Source of the DNA: Burkholderiaceae bacterium
GTDB lineage: Bacteria > Pseudomonadota > Gammaproteobacteria > Burkholderiales > Burkholderiaceae_B
Assembly (NCBI GenBank): GCA_004322135.1
Contig: SCSG01000031.1
Location: 62,001 to 126,000, forward strand
DNA length: 64,000 nt
Direction of reading: 5' to 3'
Within the stretch, counting starts at the first letter, position 1. Each line of letters starts with the position of its first letter. The notes below the pieces were generated by a model. It had not been told where the DNA came from, ran no database searches, and worked only from the letters and a program-made list of their open reading frames with translations. Shown piece by piece: positions 26,234 to 35,293 of the stretch. The translations under genes and the position numbers were made by a program.

Positions 26234-27943
26234 ATGAGTGCGGAAAAGGATATCGCGGATCCTATCACTGTCGAATTGGTGCGTAACGGGCTTCTGGCCG
26301 TGACTGAGGAAATGAAAACAAACCTCATGCGCACGGCCTACAACATGATCATTTATGAAGCGCTGGATTTCACCGTTGGGTTGTTCACTGCAAGCGGAGA
26401 AACCGTTTCCATCGGGCTTGGGCTGCCGATGTTCATCCGCGGAATGTCAGAAACCGTCAAAGCCAAGATTCGGCACTACGGAATAGAGAACATCCACCCC
26501 GGCGACATCATCGTCACCAACGACGCCTATGTCACAGGCAGCCATCTTAATCACGTAACGTTCACACTGCCCGTTTTCTACGACGGAGAAATTGTCGCAT
26601 TTACGTGCTGCATGGCTCACTGGCTGGATATCGGCGGCACGTTGGGCCAGGTGACGACCGACATTTATTCTGAAGGCCTGCAGATTCCCATCATCAAGTA
26701 TCGAAACGCCGGAGTGATCAACCAGGACCTGCTGGACATCATTGCCATCAACGTGCGGCTGCCCGAACTTGCAATGGGCGACCTGCGCGCGCAGATCACT
26801 GCCGTCACAACAGGCGAGCGACGCTTCCTGGAACTTCTGGACCGATATGGAAAGGGTAAAGTGCTGGCGTCCATTGCGACGATCATGGATCATACCGATG
26901 CCGCCGCACGATCCAACGCCAGCAAAATACCCGATGGCGTCTATAAAGCGGAATCCTTCATGGACGACGATGGCGTCAATGAAGGCGTGCCTATTCCCAT
27001 ACGAGTACAAGTCATCGTGAAGGCAGGTCACGTCACCATTGATCTCACCGACGTCAGCCGCCAGGTCAGCGGCTTCTACAACTCGGGGGTAACCACGGGA
27101 ATCGCATGTGCGCAAGTCGCATACAAGTGTCTGACGACCCCGGAATGGTATCCGGTCAATGATGGAAGCTTTCGCTCCCTGGATGTAGTCATACCGGAAG
27201 GAAGCGTCATCAGCGCAACGCGCCCCGCACCGATGCGGTGGTGGATGACCTTCCCCATGACAGTGATCGACACAATCTTCAAAGCACTCGCGCCCGCGCT
27301 ACCCGATCACGTCATCGCCGGACACCATGCCGACCTGGTTGTGGCCACACTGCATGGCTTCTCGCCAAAAGACGGACGCTTTTTCATTGCCAGCATCGGA
27401 CCTCTCGGCGGGGGATGGGGCGCCAAGTCAACCGAAGATGGCGTCTCGGTAACCGTCTGCATCAACGATGGAGACACCCACAACAGCCCTGTAGAGCAAA
27501 TTGAAGCGAAGTATCCTTTGCTGATCGAGCGATACGAGCTCCGTCAAGACAGCGGCGGCCCCGGGCAATATCGTGGGGGCCTCGGTGCCGATCTGGTTGT
27601 TCAGGCACTTACTCCCTTCTCGTTCGACACCACAATCGAACGCGCGCACTGTAAGCCATGGGGGTTGAACGGTGGCATGGACGGGGACGGCAACGCCGTC
27701 AGCGTCCGCACCAACGGGGTATGGGAGGAAAAGCCGCCCAACGCAAAATTTACCCATCGACGGCTGAAAAAGGGCGATGCGTTCATACTACGTTCAGGCG
27801 GTGGTGGCGGTTACGGTGATCCGCGATTGCGCCCTGCGGAAAAAGTTGCGCACGATGTGGCAGAGGGCTATATAAGTCCTGAATCGGCAAGACGGGACTA
27901 CGGTGCAACGCTCGACACATCTCCGGCGCTCGAAAAAGCCTAG
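26234..27943 (+). CDS. Hydantoinase/oxoprolinase family protein, subunit B (HyuB-like)
   Basis: 569 residues, standard for HyuB. The N-terminal DPITVELVRNGLLAVTEEMKTNLMRTAYN and ITNDAYVTGSHLNH-type segment (here VTNDAYVTGSHLNHVTF) are diagnostic, as is the C-terminal RYELRQDSGGPGQYRGGLG followed by RSGGGGGYGDPRLRPAEKV. It supplies the metal-dependent half of the ATP-driven ring-opening or carboxylating enzyme with HyuA, which ends two bases upstream. Confidence 0.95.
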   Translation: MSAEKDIADPITVELVRNGLLAVTEEMKTNLMRTAYNMIIYEALDFTVGLFTASGETVSIGLGLPMFIRGMSETVKAKIRHYGIENIHPGDIIVTNDAYVTGSHLNHVTFTLPVFYDGEIVAFTCCMAHWLDIGGTLGQVTTDIYSEGLQIPIIKYRNAGVINQDLLDIIAINVRLPELAMGDLRAQITAVTTGERRFLELLDRYGKGKVLASIATIMDHTDAAARSNASKIPDGVYKAESFMDDDGVNEGVPIPIRVQVIVKAGHVTIDLTDVSRQVSGFYNSGVTTGIACAQVAYKCLTTPEWYPVNDGSFRSLDVVIPEGSVISATRPAPMRWWMTFPMTVIDTIFKALAPALPDHVIAGHHADLVVATLHGFSPKDGRFFIASIGPLGGGWGAKSTEDGVSVTVCINDGDTHNSPVEQIEAKYPLLIERYELRQDSGGPGQYRGGLGADLVVQALTPFSFDTTIERAHCKPWGLNGGMDGDGNAVSVRTNGVWEEKPPNAKFTHRRLKKGDAFILRSGGGGGYGDPRLRPAEKVAHDVAEGYISPESARRDYGATLDTSPALEKA

Positions 27944-28031
27944 TCGGCAAACAGTGCAGCCTGTCAGTCACGCGAAGGCAGCCTGACGACGTGGCAATTC
28001 AACAAAGCACAACCAGAAGAGGAAAAGAATC

Positions 28032-28940
28032 ATGTCATACAAGCTATTGAGCTATTACGAAGGAAGCGACATCATTGCCGGCATCATGGTGAACGAGCGT
28101 ATTTACAAGTTGTCCGATGCTTTGGCAGACGCCTCTTTGCATTCGATGATTCAGGTCCTGGAGCAATGGAAGACCGTACGCCCCAAACTCATTGCTTTCG
28201 CAGAGAAAGCCCCAAGCGGCGGCCTCCCTCTTGCACAGGTGAAACTCGCCGCGCCCGTTCCGCGCCCACCCACAATCTATTGCGCCGGAGCAAACTATAC
28301 GGACCATGTCGCGAATATGGCCCGGGCACTAAATCAGAAAATGGAGCCGGACCCACATGAGAACGGTCTGAATCCCTGGCACTTCATCAAGTCGTCGGCC
28401 AGCGTCGTGGGAACGGGCACCAGCGTCATAGCCACGTCAAAAAAGCTGGACTGGGAGGCCGAACTTGCACTCGTCGTAGGTGCTCGCGCACGCGGCCTGA
28501 CACTGAACAACGCGTTGGATTGCATTGCTGCCGTCACCAATGCCAACGATTTTTCCGCGCGCGACTACCTGCAGCGCGAACAGCTGGACTTCCGTTCGCC
28601 CTTTAAATACGACTGGATTGGACAGAAAAGTTTTGACGGGTCGTGTCCACTGGGGCCGTGGCTGACTCCACTGGATGACATTGACGACATTCAATCACTT
28701 CCCATCCAATTGTGGATCAACGGTGAGCTGAAACAGAACTCCAATACCCAAAACATGATCTTCACCGCGGCCGAACAGCTTGTACAACTATCAAGCCGGT
28801 TGACGCTATACCCCGGTGATGTCATATTAACGGGTACCCCTGCTGGCACCGGGGCCGAAAGCGGGAACTATCTAAAGCCGAATGACGTCGTCACAATAAA
28901 AATTGGAGAGCTGGGCGAGCTCGTCAATAAGATTGAGTAA
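28032..28940 (+). CDS. Fumarylacetoacetate hydrolase-family protein
   Basis: 302 residues. The FAH core starts at TIYCAGANYTDHVANM (about residue 87) and includes the metal glutamates in KLDWEAELALVVG, then NDFSARDYLQREQ, FDGSCPLGPWL and GDVILTGTPAGTG. The family cleaves or decarboxylates beta-diketo acids, or isomerises/hydrates related enols. It sits 88 bases after HyuB with GAGGAAAAG before its ATG. It is therefore likely to process a ring-cleaved product late in this pathway. Confidence 0.92.
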   Translation: MSYKLLSYYEGSDIIAGIMVNERIYKLSDALADASLHSMIQVLEQWKTVRPKLIAFAEKAPSGGLPLAQVKLAAPVPRPPTIYCAGANYTDHVANMARALNQKMEPDPHENGLNPWHFIKSSASVVGTGTSVIATSKKLDWEAELALVVGARARGLTLNNALDCIAAVTNANDFSARDYLQREQLDFRSPFKYDWIGQKSFDGSCPLGPWLTPLDDIDDIQSLPIQLWINGELKQNSNTQNMIFTAAEQLVQLSSRLTLYPGDVILTGTPAGTGAESGNYLKPNDVVTIKIGELGELVNKIE

Positions 28941-28997
28941 CCGGAATTCAGCGGCGCTGGGCTGGCAATCGAATCACCTTGAACAACCATCACGCCC

Positions 28998-29906
28998 ATG
29001 ATCAATTTAGCAGCCGCGCGCGGACGCCCCAGGCGCAAAAGTAACCAGCCCGTCGGAATACAAACCGTCGAGACAGCTCTGGATGTGCTCAGCATCATCA
29101 CACAGGAGGGATTTCCTATTGGACTAAGCGAGCTATCACGCAAAAGCGGACTTATTCCAAGCAAACTGCACCGCTATCTCGTTACGCTTGTACGCTACGG
29201 CATCGTAAAACAATCCATTGCCAACGGTATGTACGATCTGGGCCCGACCGCATTGCGTATCGGATTGGCGGCATTAAGTCGCCACGACTTCATCAGTAGC
29301 GCCCAGGATATAGTCGGTGCACTCGCGGCAAATACCGAAAGTACCGTCGCCTTATACGTATGGACCGAGTTGGGGCCGACCTTGGTTCGCATGGAGATGA
29401 GGTCTCCACCACTGACGACCCTTCGTGTCGGCACAGCGCTACCCTTGGTCGGGTCGGCGACAGGTCGGGTATTTCTTGCGCACTTGCCAATGTCGGAAAC
29501 AGCTCGACTGCTGCGAAAAGAACGCGCCGCGGCCAAAACTGACGGCATTGCATTTCCTACTCTTCGGGAAATCAACAGCACGCTGGACGCGATCAGAGAC
29601 AGCGAAATCTACTGGACCCGCGACGCAATTATCCAGAACACGGTCGGCGTAATTCCGATCCTCAGGAGAAAGCAGGATCCTCTTTGCGTCATTATTGCCA
29701 TCTTGCCCAGCGGGCACGCGGGCCCCAGCCAAAGGGAACGCGTCGGCGAGCAGCTGCTGGCCGCTCGAGACATCCTGCAGAAGGAGTGCGGCTTCGACAT
29801 TGAAGAAAGCGCACGGTCCTTACGAACCACCGATTCCAAGACTCGTGAGGTTCAAAGCCAGCTGGACAAGGCCGTCTCGAATATAAAACGCGGGAAGGGG
29901 AAATAA
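28998..29906 (+). CDS. IclR-family transcriptional regulator
   Basis: 302 residues. A basic N-terminal tail (AAARGRPRRKSNQ) precedes the winged helix (TVETALDVLSIITQEGFPIGLSELSRKSGLIPSKLHRYLVTLVRYGIVKQ); the effector domain has VGTALPLVGSATGRVFLAHLP and VGVIPILRRKQDPLCVIIAILPSG. It follows the FAH gene by 57 bases and is the likely regulator of this locus. The four palindromes at 19.2-19.4 and 22.5-22.6 kb resemble IclR/KdgR operators and are its natural candidate targets. No such site precedes this gene itself, so it would be expressed from the operon. Confidence 0.92.
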   Translation: MINLAAARGRPRRKSNQPVGIQTVETALDVLSIITQEGFPIGLSELSRKSGLIPSKLHRYLVTLVRYGIVKQSIANGMYDLGPTALRIGLAALSRHDFISSAQDIVGALAANTESTVALYVWTELGPTLVRMEMRSPPLTTLRVGTALPLVGSATGRVFLAHLPMSETARLLRKERAAAKTDGIAFPTLREINSTLDAIRDSEIYWTRDAIIQNTVGVIPILRRKQDPLCVIIAILPSGHAGPSQRERVGEQLLAARDILQKECGFDIEESARSLRTTDSKTREVQSQLDKAVSNIKRGKGK

Positions 29907-29911
29907 ATGAT

Positions 29912-30283
29912 ATGACGCAACAATCAGGACATCGCCGCCCCGAAGACACCGACCAAGCCATAATCACATTATGGAATGGCATAGGCAGGAGCACACGCCA
30001 TGGAATGTCGTGCGCGTGCTGTTCAGGAGGGATGTTCTCGCCGAACGCACAGCAGCTGGAAGCAGACTTGTTGGATTACTTGGCAGAAAAATACAAAAGC
30101 GAAGGCATCACGTCGCTGCACAATGCTGTGAGTGAACGTGCGGACAATCCAACGGGTGGACTGATCCCCTGGCTACGTGCAATGAGCACGAGCGACACCA
30201 TACCTGCTCCGTTACTGGACCGGCTAAAAAGCGACCTTGTCGATCTCCTGGAAAAATATAATTCAACTCAGGCTCCACGCTAG
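29912..30283 (+). CDS. Hypothetical protein, 123 residues, follows IclR
   Basis: I do not recognise this protein. It starts five bases after the IclR stop and is probably in the same operon. Residues 33-40 read SCACCSGG, a cysteine cluster that could bind metal; the rest is mostly helical with charged residues (LEADLLDYLAEKYKSEGITSLHNAV, LDRLKSDLVDLLEKY). No signal peptide or membrane segment is seen. The 298 bases after it, up to the monooxygenase, show no supported gene. Confidence 0.55.
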   Translation: MTQQSGHRRPEDTDQAIITLWNGIGRSTRHGMSCACCSGGMFSPNAQQLEADLLDYLAEKYKSEGITSLHNAVSERADNPTGGLIPWLRAMSTSDTIPAPLLDRLKSDLVDLLEKYNSTQAPR

Positions 30284-30581
30284 TCCTGAGAAGTCCGTCA
30301 GGACAAGATAACGGACGGCATCAAGTCATCATCTTTCTTGACTTTTGCCAGGCACAGGAACATTCTAATTTCTCCTAAAAATGCCGGCGCCTTTTCCCGA
30401 GCCCGTCGAGCCATGGTATTACAGCAACGCTGTCGAAGCATGGGCGGCGATGTCCAAAGCGTCTTACTGCAGGCTGAACAATTTCGGTGGGGCGGCAAGC
30501 CAACCAAAGGATCAAGTCAGGATCGGGTTCATCACGACGCTTAGCCGCATGAATTGACAGGAGCTACCGGAGATTGACTGC

Positions 30582-32270
30582 ATGACGAAAAACGAGGACA
30601 CGCAAGTACTGGTGGTCGGCGCCGGGCCCGTCGGGCTTACGCTGGCGATGGATCTGGCCCAACGTGGCATTCGGGTATTGATTGCCGAAACGCGCCATCG
30701 CGGCGAGCCTCCCGAGGTCAAGTGCAATCACGTCGCGGCACGATCGATGGAAATCTTCCGAAGGCTGGGGGTTGCGGCCAAACTGCGCAACAGCGGTCTG
30801 CCCGCCGATTATCCAAACGACGTCGCGTACCGCACCACCGTAACCGGCATGGAATTATCACGAATTCCAATTCCGGCGCGGCGTGATCGTTATACCGCGA
30901 CAGGTGGCCCGGACACGTGGTGGCCAACCCCGGAGCCGCCACATCGCATCAACCAGATCTTCCTTGAGCCCGTTCTGTTCGCCCATGCCGAAGCAACCAC
31001 GAACGTTCGGATTCTGAACAGGCTGCGCATCGACAGCGCCGGGCAGGACAACAACGGGGCCTGGGCCACGGGCGTCAATCTTGACGATGGGAGCTCCACC
31101 CGGATCCATTGCAATTACCTCGTGGGGTGCGATGGCGGCCGCTCCATAGTGCGCAAAGCGATTGGCGCGCAATTTCACGGCACGGATGTGGTGGGCCGCG
31201 TCCAGTCGACTTACTTCCGGGCACCCGAACTGCTGGGGCTGCTGAAACACCCGCCCGCATGGGGTACGTTCGCCCTCAATCCGCGCCGCTGTGGCAACGT
31301 CTACGCCATCGATGGGCGCGAAACGTGGCTCTTGCACAATTACCTCGCCGCCGATGAGACGGATTTCGACTCCATCGACCGTGACTGGGCCATTCGTGAA
31401 ATTCTGGGTGTCGACTCAACCTTCAAATACGAGATCATCTCCCGGGAAGACTGGATTGGCCGACGACTTGTGGCAGACCGTTTCCGCGACCGGCGCCTCT
31501 TCATTTGTGGAGACTCCGCCCACTTGTGGATTCCCATGGCCGGATACGGAATGAATGCAGGCATAGCCGACGCGGCAAACCTCTCGTGGCTGATGGCGGC
31601 GCAGCTACAGGGCTGGGCAGGCGATGCCGTGCTGGACGCCTACGAAGCGGAACGACTGCCGATAACCGAACAGGTTTCGAAATTCGCCATGAATCACGCC
31701 ATCGCCCTGCAGCGTCAGCGCGAAGCCGTGCCCGCCCGCATCGAAGAGCCCGGGCCGGAAGGCGATGCCATACGCAAGGCCACCGGCAAGGTGCTTTACG
31801 ACCTGAACGTTCAGCAGTATTGCTGTGGTGGCCTGAACTTCGGATATTTTTACGACAAATCGCCGCTCATCGCGTATGACGGAGAGCCCCCACCCGCTTA
31901 CACCATGGCTGACTTCACGCCGTCAACCGTGCCGGGGTGCCGCACACCTCACGTCTGGCTGGCTGCGGGAAAGTCGCTCTATGACGCACTTTCTCCAGGC
32001 TACACACTATTGCGAACCGACCCTACCCTGGACGTGTCTGCACTTACCTCCGCGGCGGCAACACGCAACGTGCCTCTCGCGGTACTGGATCTTACGGCGC
32101 AGCAAGCTGGCCCGGTCTACGACCACAAACTGGTGCTTTCCCGACCCGATCAACACGTGGCCTGGCGTGGCAACCGTATCCCAAACGACGCGCTGGGGTT
32201 AATCGACCTGGTGCGCGGCGCAGTAAAGCAACCCAGTTCCACCACCAACCTGAAGGAGAAGCCTTTATGA
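30582..32270 (+). CDS. FAD-dependent aromatic monooxygenase (PheA/TfdB/MhpA-like)
   Basis: 562 residues of the class A flavin hydroxylase family. VVGAGPVGLTLAMDLAQRG near residue 10 binds FAD, YLVGCDGGRSIVRKAIG contains the DG motif, and CGDSAHLWIPMAGYGMNAGIADAANLSWLMA is the second FAD site. The C-terminal 160 residues form the thioredoxin-like extension usual in phenol hydroxylases. It adds a hydroxyl to an activated aromatic ring with NAD(P)H and O2. ATGA overlap with the next gene indicates coupled translation. GGAG precedes the start at a suitable distance. Confidence 0.92.
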   Translation: MTKNEDTQVLVVGAGPVGLTLAMDLAQRGIRVLIAETRHRGEPPEVKCNHVAARSMEIFRRLGVAAKLRNSGLPADYPNDVAYRTTVTGMELSRIPIPARRDRYTATGGPDTWWPTPEPPHRINQIFLEPVLFAHAEATTNVRILNRLRIDSAGQDNNGAWATGVNLDDGSSTRIHCNYLVGCDGGRSIVRKAIGAQFHGTDVVGRVQSTYFRAPELLGLLKHPPAWGTFALNPRRCGNVYAIDGRETWLLHNYLAADETDFDSIDRDWAIREILGVDSTFKYEIISREDWIGRRLVADRFRDRRLFICGDSAHLWIPMAGYGMNAGIADAANLSWLMAAQLQGWAGDAVLDAYEAERLPITEQVSKFAMNHAIALQRQREAVPARIEEPGPEGDAIRKATGKVLYDLNVQQYCCGGLNFGYFYDKSPLIAYDGEPPPAYTMADFTPSTVPGCRTPHVWLAAGKSLYDALSPGYTLLRTDPTLDVSALTSAAATRNVPLAVLDLTAQQAGPVYDHKLVLSRPDQHVAWRGNRIPNDALGLIDLVRGAVKQPSSTTNLKEKPL

Positions 32271-32869
32271 AAAAACTTACGATGGCTGCGGCGTGCGCCG
32301 CGTTGTGCCTGTCCACCGTCAGCGTCAGCGCATTGGCCAAAGGAGGCGAAGAAATTCCCGGCGTACGTGGGATCGACCACATCGGATTCACGGTGCCCGA
32401 CATCAACAAGGCTGTGAGCTTTTTCCACGACGTGATGGGTTGCGTCGAGGTCATGCGCTTTGGCCCATTCAGCGATCCCAAGGGCAACTTCATGACGGAA
32501 CTTGTCAACGTCAACCCGCGCGCCGTCATCAAGCAAATCGCCATGATGCGTTGCGGTCGGGGGGCAAACATCGAACTGTTCGACTACACCTCACCCGATC
32601 AGAACAAAGTCATGCCCAAAAACAGCGATTACGGCGGTTACCACATCGCGTTCTACGTCAAGGACATCAAAGCCGCCGTAGACAAGGCCAGATCCCTTGG
32701 GCTGAAGGTAGGCACAGGCCCCTTCACGCTCAAGGAAGGTCCGGCTGCGGGCGAGTCTGTGACCTATGTGCAAACGCCTTGGGGCATGCAACTGGAGCTG
32801 ATCAGCTACCCCAAAGGCATGGCCTACGAGAAAAAGGGTAAGCCACGCCTGTGGGCGCCGGGACGTTAA
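32267..32869 (+). CDS. Exported VOC-family protein (glyoxalase/dioxygenase fold)
   Basis: 200 residues. A clear signal peptide (MKKLTMAAACAALCLSTVSV, cleavage after SALA) is followed by two beta-alpha-beta-beta-beta units. The four usual metal ligands are present: His in DHIGFTV, Glu in IELFDY, His in YHIAFYV and Glu in LELISYP. Metal-dependent VOC enzymes are normally cytoplasmic; a secreted one coupled by ATGA overlap to a flavin monooxygenase is unusual. Ring cleavage or isomerisation of the monooxygenase product is possible, but the compartment mismatch argues for an upstream periplasmic step. Confidence 0.85.
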   Translation: MKKLTMAAACAALCLSTVSVSALAKGGEEIPGVRGIDHIGFTVPDINKAVSFFHDVMGCVEVMRFGPFSDPKGNFMTELVNVNPRAVIKQIAMMRCGRGANIELFDYTSPDQNKVMPKNSDYGGYHIAFYVKDIKAAVDKARSLGLKVGTGPFTLKEGPAAGESVTYVQTPWGMQLELISYPKGMAYEKKGKPRLWAPGR

Positions 32870-32952
32870 CACCACCACCCAGCCAATCCACCTTTCCCGG
32901 CACAGAAGCGCTCTGAACAATAGCGTAAGGGTCGCCAGCCGTTGCGAGGCCA

Positions 32953-32984
32953 GCGCCGAATCTTCGGATCTCGGCGCTTCTTTT
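32953..32984 (+). terminator. Intrinsic terminator after the monooxygenase-VOC pair
   Basis: GCGCCGA (32953-32959) pairs with TCGGCGC (32971-32977); inside, ATC pairs with GAT around a TTCG loop, leaving one bulged C. TTCTTTT follows at once. It lies 84 bases after the VOC stop and about 220 bases before the channel gene. Confidence 0.8.
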
Positions 32985-33205
32985 CGGCCACCCGCGCCGC
33001 CGGGGTGGATAAGCAAAGCAACGTAAAGCGCGAGGCCGCCGTCCCAATACACCATAAACTGCAGTCATCAATTGCAGCTCGCACTCGCAACATACGGTGT
33101 ATAAGTCATGCTTTCATGCCTTAACAAGCGGCGACTCGTCGTTCATGACCTGCGCCATGAAGGTCCAGATAAAATGGCATGGGCACCAACACGGCGAAAG
33201 GACCA

Positions 33206-34417
33206 ATGGACACAAGACTCGTCTACAACAAACTAAAGCGCTGGCACACAAGGTTGCCGCTGCATTGGCTCCTGGCCGCGCTGGTTGCCGTCAACGGCGT
33301 TGCCCTGCTTCTCCCGGGCCTGGAAGCGGCCTACGCGCTGCACCCATGGTCCTGGACGAACTGGATGAACACGGGCGTCACGTGGACGTTTCTTGATCCA
33401 TCCAACCTATTGGCGGTATCCCGCCTGATGATCGGTGCCGCGCTGGCCATCATGGCCCTCGGCCTGATCTTCCGCGCACGTATTGCATGGGGTGCGGCGT
33501 TGCTGCTGCTGGCCTGCAGCGGGCTCTACTATTTGCTTCGTTCGAATATCCACACGGGATTGCTGGTTTACACTATTGTCATCGTCGCACTGCTACTACT
33601 TTATTGGCGGCGATTCGACCGATCCAGCCTCGCCGCCGGCAGCCTGTTCGCCATACTGGGCGCCACATCGTTATTGATTTATGCAGTGCTGGGTACGCTG
33701 TACCTTGGGAACGAATTCCATCCTCATATAACAGACGTCGCCACGGCATTCTATTTTTCCATCGTTTCCATGTCGACGGTGGGGTACGGAGACATCACAC
33801 CACAAACAATACCAGCCCGGTTGTTTACCGCCTCCATCATCATTCTGGGAATCACCGTCTTCGCCACTTCCATCAGCGTCATCGCAGGGCCGATCATCGG
33901 CGGAAAGATCCAGCGCCTGGTTAAAGGCAAGTTGACCAAACCCATGAGAAAAAATCACATCATCATTGCAGGCGTCACCCCCCTGGCCCAGAACGTATAC
34001 CAGACATTGCACGAACGCGGCCACAATATCACTGTCATCGTCCCGCCGGCCACCAGCCATAATTATCCTGAAGACGCCGACATCATCGTGGGCGACGCGA
34101 CAGATGCCGAAATACTGAAGGAAGCGGGCGCAGACCAGGCGCTGTACCTGCTTGCACTGCGCAGCGACGACTCGGAAAATGCCTTCATTATTCTGGCCTC
34201 CAGGGAAGTTTGTAGCGCGCGCACCCGCACCGTGGCCCTGGCCAATACGGCAACGCATCTAAGGAAGATCAGACAGGTGAACCCCGACATCGTCTTCTCG
34301 CTGCAATCCCTGGGCGCGGAAATTCTTGCTCGTATGGTAACGGGACAAAGTATTGACAACAATCTGGTCACCAGCATGCTGTTTCCCACGAAGCCCGAGG
34401 AGACACCTCAGCCCTGA
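33206..34417 (+). CDS. kch: Kch-type potassium channel protein
   Basis: About 403 residues, co-linear with E. coli Kch. Hydrophobic segments fill the first 200 residues, with the selectivity filter STVGYGDITP near 195, then a cytoplasmic RCK/TrkA-N domain (NHIIIAGVTPLAQNVYQTLHERGHNITVI, DADIIVGDATDAEILKEAGADQALYLLALRSDDSENAF). It probably conducts K+ across the inner membrane. The start is either ATG 33206, with GAAAGGA four bases upstream, or ATG 33179. No link to the flanking genes is evident. Confidence 0.9.
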   Translation: MDTRLVYNKLKRWHTRLPLHWLLAALVAVNGVALLLPGLEAAYALHPWSWTNWMNTGVTWTFLDPSNLLAVSRLMIGAALAIMALGLIFRARIAWGAALLLLACSGLYYLLRSNIHTGLLVYTIVIVALLLLYWRRFDRSSLAAGSLFAILGATSLLIYAVLGTLYLGNEFHPHITDVATAFYFSIVSMSTVGYGDITPQTIPARLFTASIIILGITVFATSISVIAGPIIGGKIQRLVKGKLTKPMRKNHIIIAGVTPLAQNVYQTLHERGHNITVIVPPATSHNYPEDADIIVGDATDAEILKEAGADQALYLLALRSDDSENAFIILASREVCSARTRTVALANTATHLRKIRQVNPDIVFSLQSLGAEILARMVTGQSIDNNLVTSMLFPTKPEETPQP

Positions 34418-34557
34418 CCAGACCGGGCAATAGAAACTGGCAGCAGCTTCAGTCGGCGAAGCACGCCGGCCCTGCAACTGGGCGCTATTGAATGCATCCG
34501 AAATCAAGCAAGTGTTGTTACACTGGTTTCTTCATTACACAGAACGGAGATATCGGC

Positions 34558-35265
34558 TTGAACACGGCAAAGTTACGCATCGGTCTGGTTCTTTTCCCCG
34601 GGCTGACCCAACTGGACCTTACCGGGCCGGCCGAGGTGCTGGGCCGCATACCCGGTGTAGACCTGCACCTTCTATGGAAGGATCTGAACCCGGTCGCATC
34701 GGACCGCGGGCTGCGTTTGCTCCCCACCACAACGTTTGCCGATTGCCCCAGCCTGGACGTGATCTGCGTACCGGGAGGCCCCGGCCAGCTGAACCTGATG
34801 GACGATGACACTGTTCTGGATTTCCTTCGGCGTGTGGCGCCAAGCTGCAGGCTGGTAACGTCCGTCTGCACCGGTTCGCTCGTTCTTGCCGCGGCAGGCC
34901 TATTGCGTGGCTATCGCGCCACGTGCCACTGGACGTGCATCGATCAGCTATCGTTATTCGGTGCCCTGCCAGTCAGCGAACGGGTCGTGCACGATCGCAA
35001 CCGGCTTACCGGTGCGGGTGTCACGTCGGGCATCGACTTTGCCCTGACGCTGGTCGCAGATCTGTTGGGAGAAGACGTTGCGAAGGAGATCCAGCTAAAG
35101 CTGGAGTACGACCCCCAGCCCCCATACAATGCAGGTTCGCCCAAAAACGCACCGTCCACTATCGTCAGCTCCGTCCGCAACGAACTGGCAGAATTTCTTA
35201 CGACGAGGCGCGCGGCGGCCGTGAAGGCCGCAAAGCGGCTTGAAGCATCGGCTTCCGACAGCTAG
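34558..35265 (+). CDS. inhA: DJ-1/PfpI family protein, isonitrile hydratase-like
   Basis: 235 residues. The order matches cyclohexyl-isocyanide hydratase: LRIGLVLFPGLTQLDLTGPAEVLGRIPG, then VICVPGGPGQLNLM, then the nucleophile elbow SVCTGSLVLAAAGLLRGYRATCHW with the catalytic Cys, and ITGAGVTSGIDFAL-like text (here LTGAGVTSGIDFALTLVADLLG). The family hydrates isonitriles to N-substituted formamides. TTG 34558 is chosen because GGAG lies eight bases upstream; ATG 34492 has no site. The name is by resemblance, and some members act otherwise. Confidence 0.75.
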   Translation: MNTAKLRIGLVLFPGLTQLDLTGPAEVLGRIPGVDLHLLWKDLNPVASDRGLRLLPTTTFADCPSLDVICVPGGPGQLNLMDDDTVLDFLRRVAPSCRLVTSVCTGSLVLAAAGLLRGYRATCHWTCIDQLSLFGALPVSERVVHDRNRLTGAGVTSGIDFALTLVADLLGEDVAKEIQLKLEYDPQPPYNAGSPKNAPSTIVSSVRNELAEFLTTRRAAAVKAAKRLEASASDS

Positions 35266-35293
35266 CGGCGTTAGGCTGAAGTCACAGGGATAA

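Noticed and set aside
33206-34417. Potassium channel as part of the monooxygenase-VOC operon
   Set aside because: A good intrinsic terminator and over 300 bases separate them.
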